Counted from the first letter of the stretch, positions 16,097 through 24,943 are shown. The stretch: 64,000 nt of DNA from Thermopolyspora sp040678635 (GCF_040678635.1 NZ_JBFATZ010000007.1:124001-188000); one strand, 5' to 3'. A program made the numbers and translations. The notes: generated by a model not told the origin, from the letters alone.

Positions 16097-16927
16097 ATGT
16101 CATCGCCCTCCGTGCCCGCGAAGGCCATCCGAGGAGCACCGCCGACGTTCGCGCCCAAGCTGCTGACATCCGTCGCCACGCGCGGGCGCCGCCTGATCGG
16201 CCTGGCCGTCATCCTGGCCGCCTGGCAGATCGCAGCCTCCCGCGGGCTCCTCGGCGCGGCCACCCCGCCGCCCAGCCAGGTGATCGAGGCGGGCGCGGAC
16301 CTGATCCGCTCCGGCGAACTCCAGGTGCACCTGCTGGCCTCCCTGGAGCGGGTGGCCAAGGGCCTGTCCATCGGGCTCACCGCCGGTCTGGTGCTCGGCC
16401 TGGCCGCCGGGCTGCTCAGGGTCGCCGAGGACGTCATCGACGCGCCCCTCCAGGCGCTGCGGATGCTGCCGCATCTCGCGCTCGTGCCGGTCTTCATCAT
16501 CTGGTTCGGCATCGGCGAGACGTCCAAGATCGCTCTCATCGCCATCGGGCCGATCTTCCCGCTGTACATCAACGTGTTCCACGGCATCCGGAGCGTGGAC
16601 GAGCGCATCGTGGAGTCGGCCCGCTCCTGCGGCGTACGCGGCCTCGGGCTGATCCGCAGGGTGATCCTGCCGGGCGCGCTTCCGCAGATCCTGGTCGGCC
16701 TGCGGCAGTCCCTCGGCATCGGCTGGCTCAGCCTGGTGGTCGCGGAGATGACGGCCACCACCTCCGGCATCGGGTTCCTCGTCAACGACGCCAAGGAGTT
16801 CCTGCACACCGACGTGGTCTTCGTCGTCCTCGTCGTCTACGCGCTCCTCGGCCTCACCACCGATCTGGCCGTACGGGCGATCGAACGCAAGGCCCTCGGC
16901 TGGCGACGCGGGCTGGTGGCGCGATGA
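16097..16927 (+). CDS. ABC transporter permease, SsuC/TauC type
   Basis: This is a 276-residue inner-membrane permease. ATG 16097 has AAGGAG at 16082. Five to six membrane spans are visible, the first LIGLAVILAAWQIAA, and the coupling loop is ESARSCGVRGLGLIRRVILP, characteristic of the nitrate/sulfonate/taurine importer family. With the ATPase and lipoprotein of this operon it should take up an oxidised organosulfur compound or similar anion. It overlaps the ATPase gene by ATGA. Confidence 0.92.
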   Translation: MSSPSVPAKAIRGAPPTFAPKLLTSVATRGRRLIGLAVILAAWQIAASRGLLGAATPPPSQVIEAGADLIRSGELQVHLLASLERVAKGLSIGLTAGLVLGLAAGLLRVAEDVIDAPLQALRMLPHLALVPVFIIWFGIGETSKIALIAIGPIFPLYINVFHGIRSVDERIVESARSCGVRGLGLIRRVILPGALPQILVGLRQSLGIGWLSLVVAEMTATTSGIGFLVNDAKEFLHTDVVFVVLVVYALLGLTTDLAVRAIERKALGWRRGLVAR

Positions 16928-17907
16928 GCGGCGGCAACCCGGTCGGCCACCTGAACGGCCCATTGACCGGCTCCCTGACCGGCCCCCTGAACGGTACGGC
17001 CGAGGACACGGCCTGGGGGAATGACACGGCCGGGGACCGGCGGCCGGACCTCGCGGGCGGCGTGCGCGTGCGTGGCCTGCGGCGCGCGTTCTCCGGGCGC
17101 GAGATCCTGCACGGGGTCGACCTCGACCTGGCGCCCGGCGAGTTCGTGGCGCTGCTCGGGGCGAGCGGCTCGGGCAAGAGCACCCTGCTGCGGGCGGTCG
17201 CCGGACTGGACACGCAGGCCGAGGGGCGGCTCGACGTCCCCGAACGGCGGGCCGTGGTCTTCCAGGAGCACCGCCTGTTGCCCTGGTCCAAGGTGTGGCG
17301 GAATGTCACGCTCGGCCTCTCCGGGCGCGGACTGCGGGATCGGGCGCTGAAGGCCCTGGACGAAGTCGGCCTGGCGGCCCGCGCGGACGCCTGGCCGACC
17401 ACGCTCTCGGGCGGCGAGTCCCAGCGCGTCGCCCTGGCCCGGGCCCTCGTCCGTACGCCGGAACTGCTCCTGCTCGACGAGCCGTTCGGCGCCCTCGACG
17501 CGCTCACGCGGCTCAAGGCGCAGGCACTGGTCGCCCGCCTGTGGAGCCAGCACAGGCCCGCCGTGCTGCTGGTCACCCACGACGTGGAGGAGGCGCTGCT
17601 GCTCGCCGACCGGGCGCTGGTGCTGGCCGACGGCCGCATCGCCGAGGAGTTCGTCGTCGACGTGCCGCGCCCCCGCTCGCTCGATCACCCGCGCTTCGCC
17701 GCCCTGCGCCGCCGCCTGCTCATCAGCCTCGGCGTCGATCCCGACCTGGGCCGCTTCGACGCCGCCTCCGGCTCGGCGAACTCCGCCGAGACGGGGCCCG
17801 ATCCGTCCGCGTCCTCCTCCCCGCCCCCACCCGAGCCCGCGTCCGATCCCATGTCCGATCCCGCTCCGTTCCCCGACCGATCAACCGTGGCGTCACGCCC
17901 GCGGTGA
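16924..17907 (+). CDS. ABC transporter ATP-binding protein, SsuB/TauB type
   Basis: This is a 327-residue ATPase; ATG 16924 overlaps the permease stop by four bases. An unusual N-terminal tail of about 45 residues contains a repeated LNGPLTG/SLTGPLNG motif. Walker A is LLGASGSGKST, the Q-loop VFQEHRLLPW is typical of SsuB/TauB, signature LSGGESQR, Walker B LLLLDEPFGALD and switch VTHD. The C-terminal ~60 residues are a Ser/Pro/Asp-rich tail without family counterpart. It energises the neighbouring permease. Confidence 0.92.
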   Translation: MSGGNPVGHLNGPLTGSLTGPLNGTAEDTAWGNDTAGDRRPDLAGGVRVRGLRRAFSGREILHGVDLDLAPGEFVALLGASGSGKSTLLRAVAGLDTQAEGRLDVPERRAVVFQEHRLLPWSKVWRNVTLGLSGRGLRDRALKALDEVGLAARADAWPTTLSGGESQRVALARALVRTPELLLLDEPFGALDALTRLKAQALVARLWSQHRPAVLLVTHDVEEALLLADRALVLADGRIAEEFVVDVPRPRSLDHPRFAALRRRLLISLGVDPDLGRFDAASGSANSAETGPDPSASSSPPPPEPASDPMSDPAPFPDRSTVASRPR

Positions 17908-17917
17908 CACAGGAGGC

Positions 17918-19576
17918 ATGATGGTCGCCGAACCCCTCGATCTCACCACCGACGTCCTCGTCATCGGCGGCGGTCCCGCCGCCACCTGGGCCGCGCTGAA
18001 GGCCGCGCAGGCGGGAGCCGATGTCATCCTCGCCGACAAGGGCTACTGCGGCACCAGCGGCGCCGCCGCGTCCGCCGGGACGGGAATCTGGTACACCGAG
18101 CCGGACCCGGCCGAGCGCGAGAAGGCCATGGCCTCCCGCGAGGCGATGGGCGGCTTTCTCTCCGACCGGCGCTGGATGGCGCGGGTGCTCGACCAGACCT
18201 ACCACGGCGTCAACGAGCTGGCCACCGCCGGGCGCTACCCGTTCCCCGTCGTGAACGGCCGGTCGTACCGGCGCGGCGTCCAGGGCCCCGAGTACATGCG
18301 GCGGATGCGGATCATGGTCCGCCGGGCCGGAGTCCGCATTCTGGACCACAGCCCGATCACCGAGCTGCTCACCGACCCGCGGGGCGCGGTCGCCGGAGCG
18401 GCCGGGCACCGCCTGCAGGAGGACGAGCCGTACCGGGTGCGGGCGTCCGCCGTCGTCCTCGCCACCGGCGGGTGCGCGTTCCTCAGCGGCACGCTGGGCT
18501 GCCACGTCAACACCGGCGACGGCCACCTGATGGCCGCCGAGCTCGGGGCCGAGATGTCCGGCATGGAGTTCTCCAACGCCTACGCGATCGCCCCCGAGTT
18601 CACCTCGCTCACCAAGACCGCCTACTACTCCTTCGCCACCTTCTACCGGGAGGACGGCTCGGTGCTGGAGGGCGCGGGCAGCACCCGCGGCCGCTCGGTC
18701 ATCGCCCGCACCCTGCTGCACGAGAAGGTGTACTGCGTGCTCGACCGGGCCGACGCGCAGGTGCAGGCGCGCATGCGGCTCGGCCAGCCCAACTTCTTCC
18801 TCACCTTCGACCGCATGGGCATCGACCCGTTCACCCAGCGATTCCCCGTCACCATGCTGCTGGAGGGCACGGTGCGCGGCACCGGCGGCATCCGCATCGT
18901 CTCCGACGACTGCGCCACGTCCGTCCCCGGCCTGTACGCCGCGGGCGACGCGGCCACCCGCGAGCTGATCTGCGGCGGGTTCACCGGCGGCGGCAGCCAC
19001 AACGCCGCCTGGGCGATCTCCTCCGGCACCTGGGCGGGCCAGGGCGCGGCCCGGTACGCCGCCGAACTGGGCCGGTCCGCGGCGAGCCGGCCGGTGACCG
19101 CCGCGGGCGAAGCGGGGCTGCGGCCCACCGGCGCGGGCGGACGGCCGGTGGGGCACCGGGACGTGGTGGACGCCGTGCAGGCCGAGGTGCTCCCGTACGA
19201 CAAGAACCTCCTGCGGCACGCGGACCTGCTGGAGCCCGCGCTCGCCGCGCTGCACGACACCTGGCGCGAGGTGCGCGCCGGCCTGCGCGGCGCGGGCGCC
19301 GACGCGGTGCGCGCCCGGCAGGCGGCGGCGATGACCGCGCACGCCCGGTGGATGTACACGGCGGCGCTCGCCCGGCCGGAGACGCGCGGCATGCACAAGC
19401 GCGAGGATCACCCCGCGCAGGACGAGGCGCTGCGGCATCGGCTGCTCGTCGGCGGGCTGGACGAGATCTGGACCCGTCCCGACGAGGTCGCGCCGGTCGG
19501 CCCGGCCGAGTTCGCCGCCCTCGGATACCCGGGCCTGCCGACCGAGGCCGACGCGTACTCCAGGGCGGCGTCATGA
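17918..19576 (+). CDS. FAD-dependent oxidoreductase, AprA/FrdA-like flavoprotein
   Basis: This 552-residue flavoprotein belongs to the fumarate reductase/succinate dehydrogenase/APS reductase alpha group. ATG 17918 (or 17921) follows AGGAGG. The dinucleotide fold is TDVLVIGGGPAATWAALKAA and the second FAD motif GLYAAGDAATRELICGGFTG. A substrate-site region is GYCGTSGAAASAGTGIWY. With the ferredoxin encoded next it forms an AprAB-like pair. I infer an electron-transfer step in assimilation of the imported sulfur compound; true dissimilatory APS reductase is unlikely, because no sat, dsr or qmo genes are present. Confidence 0.88.
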   Translation: MMVAEPLDLTTDVLVIGGGPAATWAALKAAQAGADVILADKGYCGTSGAAASAGTGIWYTEPDPAEREKAMASREAMGGFLSDRRWMARVLDQTYHGVNELATAGRYPFPVVNGRSYRRGVQGPEYMRRMRIMVRRAGVRILDHSPITELLTDPRGAVAGAAGHRLQEDEPYRVRASAVVLATGGCAFLSGTLGCHVNTGDGHLMAAELGAEMSGMEFSNAYAIAPEFTSLTKTAYYSFATFYREDGSVLEGAGSTRGRSVIARTLLHEKVYCVLDRADAQVQARMRLGQPNFFLTFDRMGIDPFTQRFPVTMLLEGTVRGTGGIRIVSDDCATSVPGLYAAGDAATRELICGGFTGGGSHNAAWAISSGTWAGQGAARYAAELGRSAASRPVTAAGEAGLRPTGAGGRPVGHRDVVDAVQAEVLPYDKNLLRHADLLEPALAALHDTWREVRAGLRGAGADAVRARQAAAMTAHARWMYTAALARPETRGMHKREDHPAQDEALRHRLLVGGLDEIWTRPDEVAPVGPAEFAALGYPGLPTEADAYSRAAS

Positions 19577-19968
19577 TTGAGATCGTGTCCCGGGAGCGGT
19601 GCGTCACCTGCGACCGCTGCGTCGAGGTCTGCCCGAGGAACGTGTTCGACCGGGGCGAGGACGGCGTCCCGGTGATCGCCCGCCAGGGCGACTGCCAGAC
19701 CTGCTTCATGTGCGAGGCGTACTGCCCGGCCGACGCGCTGTTCGTCGCGCCCTTCGCCCGCCCCGAGGAGCCCGGCTCCCCGCTGCGCGACGAGGAGCAC
19801 CTGGCCGCCACCGGCCTGCTCGGCAGCTACCGCAGGCAGATCGGCTGGGGCCGGGGCCGTACCCCGGGCGCGGCCGTCGCCGTCGGCCCGGAACTGCCGC
19901 ACTCGCCGCCGCCGATCGTCACCCCCGCCGCCGGGCTCGGCGCGACCACCGAAAGGGGAGCGCGATGA
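19573..19968 (+). CDS. Ferredoxin-like protein with two [4Fe-4S] motifs (AprB-like)
   Basis: This 131-residue electron carrier has ATG 19573 overlapping the flavoprotein stop by ATGA. Two full cluster motifs are visible, CVTCDRCVEVCP at residues 10-21 and CQTCFMCEAYCP about 26 residues on. The C-terminal half (GSYRRQIGWGRGRTPG) resembles the tail of AprB-like proteins that wrap the flavoprotein partner. It should pass electrons to or from the FAD subunit. It overlaps the next gene by ATGA, so flavoprotein, ferredoxin and binding protein are tightly coupled. Confidence 0.9.
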   Translation: MIEIVSRERCVTCDRCVEVCPRNVFDRGEDGVPVIARQGDCQTCFMCEAYCPADALFVAPFARPEEPGSPLRDEEHLAATGLLGSYRRQIGWGRGRTPGAAVAVGPELPHSPPPIVTPAAGLGATTERGAR

Positions 19969-20972
19969 ACCTCCGCCGATCCCCCGCCGCGTTCGCGGCG
20001 GCCCTTGTCGCCCTGCTGATCGCGCTGGCGGGGACGCTCACCGGGTGCGGTGCGGACCCGCAGGCCTCCGCCGGGGGCGCGGACGGCGAGAAGATCACCT
20101 TGCGCGTCGGCGTGATCGGCAGCGGCAACCGGCTCACCGGGCCGGTCGGCTACCTGCACAGCAGGAACGCGCTGGTGCCGCTGCTCGCCGGCGCCGGCGT
20201 GGGCGAGGTCAAGGTCTTCTCCTTCCCCAACGGCCCCGACCTCAACCAGGCCCTGGTCGCGGGCGAACTCGACGTGGCCACCTACGGCGACACGCCCGCC
20301 CTCGTCGCCCGGGGCGCGGGGCAGCCCACCAGGCTCATCGCCCAGGCCGCCGTCGGCCTCGACGCCGCGATCGTCGCCAAGAAGGGCGGACCCGGCTCCC
20401 TCAAGGAGCTCGCCGGCCGCAAGATCGCCACGCAGACCGGCTCCTACATGCACCGCTACCTGCTCGGCGCGCTCGACGACGCCAAGGTGAAGCCCCAGGA
20501 GATCCTGCACATCTACGCCCCGGACGTGGAGGCGGCGCTGGAACGCGGCGACGTCGACGCCGCCGCCGTCCCCGCGGCCAACGTGGAGGCGCTGCGCAAG
20601 AAGGGCTACCCGGTGATCGACACGCTGGCGATCGACCACCCCCGCTACCGGGGCACCTCGGCCACCGTGGTGACGGATTCGTTCCTCGACGCGCACCCCG
20701 GTTTCGTCAAGATCTGGCAGGCCGCCCAGAACGAGGCGACCAGGCAGGCCAAGGCCAACTGGGACGACTACCTCGCGTTCGCGGTCAGCGTCGGCGGCTT
20801 CCCGGCCGACATCGTCCGCAAGACCACCCTGAAGGAGCAACTCCCCGACACACCGTTCACCGACGAGGGCCTCGCCCTGCTGGAAGGCACCAAACAATTC
20901 CTGGTACGCCAGGGCTTCATCCGCAAGGACTTCGCCATCGACGACTGGATAGCGCCCGGAGCCCGCGGCTGA
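19965..20972 (+). CDS. ABC transporter substrate-binding lipoprotein, SsuA/TauA type
   Basis: This 335-residue lipoprotein has ATG 19965 overlapping the ferredoxin stop. The signal peptide MNLRRSPAAFAAALVALLIA ends in the lipobox LTGC (Cys28), so it is anchored outside the membrane. The body has the NMT1/SsuA fold marks VATYGDTPALVARG, GRKIATQTGSYMHRYLLGAL and the Ala/Asp-rich DVEAALERGDVDAAAV. It should deliver a sulfonate-like ligand to the permease; the exact ligand is not readable. It is the last gene of the operon and is followed by a terminator. Confidence 0.92.
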   Translation: MNLRRSPAAFAAALVALLIALAGTLTGCGADPQASAGGADGEKITLRVGVIGSGNRLTGPVGYLHSRNALVPLLAGAGVGEVKVFSFPNGPDLNQALVAGELDVATYGDTPALVARGAGQPTRLIAQAAVGLDAAIVAKKGGPGSLKELAGRKIATQTGSYMHRYLLGALDDAKVKPQEILHIYAPDVEAALERGDVDAAAVPAANVEALRKKGYPVIDTLAIDHPRYRGTSATVVTDSFLDAHPGFVKIWQAAQNEATRQAKANWDDYLAFAVSVGGFPADIVRKTTLKEQLPDTPFTDEGLALLEGTKQFLVRQGFIRKDFAIDDWIAPGARG

Positions 20973-20978
20973 CCACCC

Positions 20979-21004
20979 GCCCGGCCGACACGCGTCGGCC
21001 GGGC
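20979..21004 (+). terminator. Terminator of sulfur operon
   Basis: An 11-bp perfect stem (GCCCGGCCGAC 20979-20989, GTCGGCCGGGC 20994-21004) with a 4-nt loop and a following TTT starts six bases after the last stop codon. Confidence 0.8.
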
Positions 21005-21146
21005 TTTCGGGCAGGGGAGGCCGGTGTTTCGAGGCCCGGAGGGGACGAAACCGGCGAGGTGGCCTGCCGTGCCATGAGCGCGCGTCCCGCCGCGGGCGGA
21101 GGCCGATGGGTCGAGGTCGCCCCGGAGCGGCTGCGCGGCCGGCTCT

Positions 21147-21566
21147 CCGGCTTTGTGACGCGGTACGGACCNNNNNNNNNNNNNNNNNNNNNNNNNNNNN
21201 NNNNNNNNNNNNNNNNNNNNNNNNNNNNNNNNNNNNNNNNNNNNNNNNNNNNNNNNNNNNNGGTACGGACCGGCGATGGGGGCGATCGAGAGGAGACGGG
21301 CCGAGCGGGGCGGAAACGACACGACCGGCGGGGTCGCCGAGGTGGTCCGATTCGTGGCGGCGGGCGGTGCCGTGGCCGAGTGTCACGTGCCGTTTCTGCC
21401 GCTTCCGGCTTTGTGACGCGGCAGGGACCGGCGATGGGGGCGATCGAGAGGAGACGGGCCGAGCGGGGCGGAAACGACACGACCGGCGGGGTCGCCGAGG
21501 TGGTCCGATTCGTGGCGGCGGACGGCGCCGTGGCCGAGTGCCACGGGCCGTTTCCGCCGTTTTCGC
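21147..21566. repeat. 158-bp tandem repeat in intergenic region
   Basis: GGCGATGGGGGCGATCGAG starts at 21272 and again at 21430, a period of 158 bases, and about 120 bases of the two copies are nearly identical. The tail of another unit (CCGGCTTTGTGACGCGG) precedes the gap at 21147 and recurs at 21405. 158 is not a multiple of three, so it does not encode a repeated peptide. I see no gene in 21005-21768. Confidence 0.85.
21172..21261. other. Assembly gap (90 Ns) inside a tandem repeat
   Basis: Ninety undetermined bases are bounded on both sides by the same ten bases GGTACGGACC (21162-21171 and 21262-21271). The flanks belong to a 158-bp tandem repeat, so the gap probably hides a whole number of collapsed repeat units and its stated length may be arbitrary. 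Confidence 0.9.
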
Positions 21567-21768
21567 CCGGCCGTGGGGATCGCCTCTCGATCACATCGCG
21601 CCGGGCCGGGGCAGGGACGAAGACGTGCGGGTGCGTGCCGTCGCGGGACGACTTCGGGGCGTTCCGGGCCGTACACTGATCGGTATGCGCACTCCCGACT
21701 GATCGGCGTTCCGGTTCCCTCCTTCCTCGGCCTCTTCGTTTCCCCTGCCCGGGAGTGTTCACCTCACC

Positions 21769-23367
21769 ATGATCATCGCTTCTGACATCGAACTGCGCGC
21801 GGGTTCGCGCCTGCTCATCGAGCACGCCACCTTCCGGGTCAACCCCGGCGACCGCATCGGCCTGGTCGGCCGCAACGGCGCGGGCAAGACCACGTTGTGC
21901 CGGGTGCTGGCCGGCGAGGGCATCCCGGCGGCCGGGAGCGTGACGGTCGCCGGCACGGTGGGCTATCTGCCCCAGGACCCCCGTACCGGGGACCTCGACG
22001 TGCTCGCCCGCGACCGTATCCTGTCCGCTCGGGGCCTCGACGAGGTGCTGCGCGAGATGCGCGAGACCGAGGAGGCGATGGCCGCGGGCGACAGCCGTAC
22101 CCGGGATCGCGCGGTCCGGGCGTACGGCCGGCTGGAGGACCGCCTGCACGTGCTGGGCGGTTACGCGGCCGAGTCGGAGGCGGCGTCGATCGCCTCCAGC
22201 CTGGGGCTGCCCGACCGGGTGCTCACGCAGCCGCTGCGCACCCTGTCCGGCGGGCAGCGCCGCCGGGTGGAGCTGGCCCGGATCCTGTTCAGCGGAGCCG
22301 AGACCCTGCTGCTCGACGAGCCGACAAACCACCTCGATGCCGACTCGATCGGGTGGCTTCGTGATTTTTTGCGCTCTCATCAGGGCGGATTGGTGATCAT
22401 CAGCCACGACGTCGGGCTGCTTGAAGCCACGGTCAACCGCGTGCTGCACCTGGACGCCAACCGCCAGGTGATCGACGTCTACAACGTCGGCTGGAAGGCC
22501 TATCTGGACCAGCGGGAGACCGACGAGCGGCGGCGCAAGCGCGAGCGCGCCAACGCCGAGAAGCAGGCCTCCGCGCTGCTCGCCCAGGCCGACCGCATGC
22601 GCGCCAAGGCCACCAAGGCCAAGGCCGCCCAGGACATGGAGCGCCGCGCCAAGCGCCTGCTGGCCGGGCTCGGCGAGGAGCGCCGCGCCGACAAGGTCGC
22701 CAGGCTGCGCTTCCCGTCGCCCGCGCCGTGTGGGCGCACGCCGCTGCAGGCGATCGGCCTGTCCAAGTCGTACGGCTCGCTGGAGGTCTTCACCGGCGTC
22801 GACGCGGCCGTGGACCGGGGCAGCCGAGTGGTCATCCTCGGCCTCAACGGCGCCGGCAAGACGACCCTGCTGCGCCTGCTCGGCGGCCTGGAGCCGCCCG
22901 ACAGCGGTGAGATCATCCGGGGCCACGGCCTGAAGCTCGGCTACTACGCGCAGGAGCACGAGACGCTCGACCCGGACCGCACGGTCCTGGAGAACATGCG
23001 CTCGGCGGGGCCCGACGTGCCCGACGTGGACCTGCGCAAGGTGCTCGGCTCGTTCCTGTTCAGCGGCGACGACGCCGACAAACCGGCGGGCGTGCTGTCG
23101 GGCGGTGAGAAGACCCGGCTGGCCCTCGCGACCCTCGTGCTGTCGAGCGCGAACGTGTTACTCCTGGACGAACCGACCAACAACCTAGATCCAGTGAGCC
23201 GGGATCAGGTACTTTCTGCACTTAGGTCCTATTCTGGGGCAATCGTACTAGTTACGCACGATGAAGGTGCCGTTGAGGCCCTGCGACCGGATAGAGTGAT
23301 CTTGCTGCCGGACGGAGTTGAAGACGCGTGGAGCGATGAATTTTCCGATCTTGTGGCACTTGCCTGA
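21769..23367 (+). CDS. ABC-F family ATPase (ribosome-associated type)
   Basis: This 532-residue soluble protein has two ABC domains and no membrane part. First-domain Walker A is GRNGAGKTT (near residue 36) and signature LSGGQRRR; the linker is charged and helical (about residues 240-310, ERRRKRERANAEKQASALL); second-domain Walker A is GLNGAGKTT and signature LSGGEKTR. Family members act on the ribosome in translation control or antibiotic protection. A codon-usage change is clear from about 23150: codons such as TTA (23158-23160), CTA, AGG, TCT and GTA crowd the last 70 codons, while the encoded residues remain normal for the family. Confidence 0.92.
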   Translation: MIIASDIELRAGSRLLIEHATFRVNPGDRIGLVGRNGAGKTTLCRVLAGEGIPAAGSVTVAGTVGYLPQDPRTGDLDVLARDRILSARGLDEVLREMRETEEAMAAGDSRTRDRAVRAYGRLEDRLHVLGGYAAESEAASIASSLGLPDRVLTQPLRTLSGGQRRRVELARILFSGAETLLLDEPTNHLDADSIGWLRDFLRSHQGGLVIISHDVGLLEATVNRVLHLDANRQVIDVYNVGWKAYLDQRETDERRRKRERANAEKQASALLAQADRMRAKATKAKAAQDMERRAKRLLAGLGEERRADKVARLRFPSPAPCGRTPLQAIGLSKSYGSLEVFTGVDAAVDRGSRVVILGLNGAGKTTLLRLLGGLEPPDSGEIIRGHGLKLGYYAQEHETLDPDRTVLENMRSAGPDVPDVDLRKVLGSFLFSGDDADKPAGVLSGGEKTRLALATLVLSSANVLLLDEPTNNLDPVSRDQVLSALRSYSGAIVLVTHDEGAVEALRPDRVILLPDGVEDAWSDEFSDLVALA

Positions 23368-23481
23368 TCTCAATTTTATCGGGTACGGATCTTTTCCCGT
23401 CGAGTGGGTAGCCGATCCGGCCGAAATGACTGATCATGGCGTGAGTAACGCTGCGGAAGTCTGGCACTACAGGAGGTACTC

Positions 23482-23697
23482 GTGGCCGAGACTCTGAAGA
23501 AAGGCACCCGGGTGACCGGTGCCGACCGCGAAAAACTGGCCGCCGATCTCAAGAAGCGCTACGCCGCGGGTGAGTCCATCCGGGCGCTGGCCGCTTCCAC
23601 CGGCCGGTCGTACGGGTTCATCCACCGCATCCTCAGCGAGTCCGGCGTGACTCTGCGGGGGCGCGGCGGGGCGACCCGAGGCAAGTCCAAGCGCTAA
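23482..23697 (+). CDS. Small helix-turn-helix protein linked to ABC-F
   Basis: This 71-residue basic protein has GTG 23482 with a perfect AGGAGGT site. The middle YAAGESIRALAASTGRSYGF then IHRILSESG is a helix-turn-helix of the Lsr2-tail/AsnC-like kind, and the end GRGGATRGKSKR is basic. As far as I know this small protein is common downstream of this ABC-F gene in actinobacteria. It is probably a DNA-binding regulator. Its promoter should lie in the A/T-richer 23150-23470 stretch. Confidence 0.85.
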   Translation: MAETLKKGTRVTGADREKLAADLKKRYAAGESIRALAASTGRSYGFIHRILSESGVTLRGRGGATRGKSKR

Positions 23698-23753
23698 AGC
23701 CGCCAGGAACGCGCGACCGCAGCAGCTCCTCCATCCCCGTCCACGCCGTCCCG

Positions 23754-23798
23754 CCCGAGTCGCTAGAACCTGATTCTGTAGGAATCGGTAGGCTCGGG
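23754..23798. terminator. Imperfect long hairpin after the HTH gene
   Basis: The outer arms are CCCGAG (23754-23759) and CTCGGG (23793-23798), and the inner arms GATTC (23772-23776) and GAATC (23782-23786). It fits a terminator, but the A/T-rich inner part (TAGAACCTGATTCTGTAGG) could instead belong to the promoter of the crotonase gene. Confidence 0.4.
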
Positions 23799-23903
23799 CG
23801 TGACGAGGGCCCGGAGCGAGGTCCTCACCGGGTAGCCCGGTCGGCGGTCTGATCGGGAGACCGGTCAGGGGAGAGGGACCTGGACAGGCGGATGGAGCGG
23901 CCG

Positions 23904-24740
23904 ATGACGGAAGCGATACTTGGGGGGAGCGCGGAGGTCTCCGCGACACGGCTCGCGGAGATCGGACTGCGATTCGAGATGGACGGCGCGATCGCGACGA
24001 TCACGCTGGACCGGCCGGAAAAGCGCAACGCGCAGACGTTCGCGACATGGTCGGCTCTGGCCACGATCGGGGAGAACCTGCCGGAGGGGGTTCGCATCGT
24101 CGTGATCCGAGGTGAGGGGCCGTCCTTCTCGTCGGGCCTCGACCTGGGCATGTTCGGGCCGCAGGGGGGTGACGAGGCGAAGCGGGGAGGGGAATCGCTC
24201 GCCTCGCTCGCCACCGCCGACGACTCGACCATGGAACGGCGCATCGCCGAGGCCCAGAGGGGGTTCCTGTGGCTGCGGCGACCTGAGATCGTCTCGATCG
24301 CCGCGGTTCAGGGCCACGCGATCGGCGCGGGCTTCCAGCTCGCGCTCGCCTGTGACCTGCGGGTGCTGGCCGACGACGCCAAGCTGTGCATGAAGGAGCC
24401 CGCCCTGGGCCTGGTCCCCGACCTGACCGGCACCAAGCCGCTGGTCGACATCGTCGGGGTGCCCAGGGCCATCGAGATGTGCCTGACCGCGCGCACCGTC
24501 CACGCGGAGGAGGCGGCGCGGCTCGGCCTCGCCGAGCTGGTGGTGCCCCGGGCCGAACTCGACCGGGCGGTGGCCGACCTCGCCGCCGCCCTGCTCGCCA
24601 CCGACCGGGGTGCCGCCGCCGCCACCAAACGGCTGCTCCAGGGCGCACCGGACCGGACCCTCGACGAGCAGGCCGCCGCGGAGCGCCACGAGCAGGCCAT
24701 CCGCATCAGGACCCTGTTCGCCGCCATGAACGGCGGCTGA
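23904..24740 (+). CDS. Enoyl-CoA hydratase/isomerase (crotonase) family protein
   Basis: This 278-residue enzyme acts on acyl-CoA thioesters. ATG 23904 (MTEAILGGS) is preferred because GGAG lies six bases before it; ATG 23892 is an alternative adding four residues. The two oxyanion-hole segments are GPSFSSGLDLGMFG and VQGHAIGAGFQLALACDLRV. An acidic residue at the usual hydratase position is present in MKEPALGLVPDLTGT. Neighbours give no pathway, so the exact substrate stays open. Confidence 0.88.
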   Translation: MTEAILGGSAEVSATRLAEIGLRFEMDGAIATITLDRPEKRNAQTFATWSALATIGENLPEGVRIVVIRGEGPSFSSGLDLGMFGPQGGDEAKRGGESLASLATADDSTMERRIAEAQRGFLWLRRPEIVSIAAVQGHAIGAGFQLALACDLRVLADDAKLCMKEPALGLVPDLTGTKPLVDIVGVPRAIEMCLTARTVHAEEAARLGLAELVVPRAELDRAVADLAAALLATDRGAAAATKRLLQGAPDRTLDEQAAAERHEQAIRIRTLFAAMNGG

Positions 24741-24943
24741 CGCCCGCGTCTCACGAGCGCCCGGCGGGAGGCGGTCTCGCCGCCCGCTCGGGCGCATCGG
24801 CCTGCCGGTGGCGGATCCGGCAGGACCCCGCGCGTCACATCGCGCGTCACATCGCGAGTCTGGCGGCGTTCGCCGGTAGCGGAGCGCGGAATCACCGGCC
24901 GGGGCGCGGCGCTGCACCGCGGTGAGATGAAGGAAAGGCTGTC

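Noticed and set aside
17918..19968. True dissimilatory APS reductase (aprBA)
   Set aside because: The context is an ABC importer with no sat, qmo or dsr genes; the similarity is at superfamily level.
21272..21587. 158-bp repeats as a CRISPR array
   Set aside because: Units are long, directly adjacent and near-identical with no variable spacers, and no cas genes are nearby.
20917..22959. Minus-strand frame running through the gap region and ABC-F start
   Set aside because: It is open only because the sequence is G/C-rich and the Ns cannot give stops; the ABC-F gene on the plus strand is certain.
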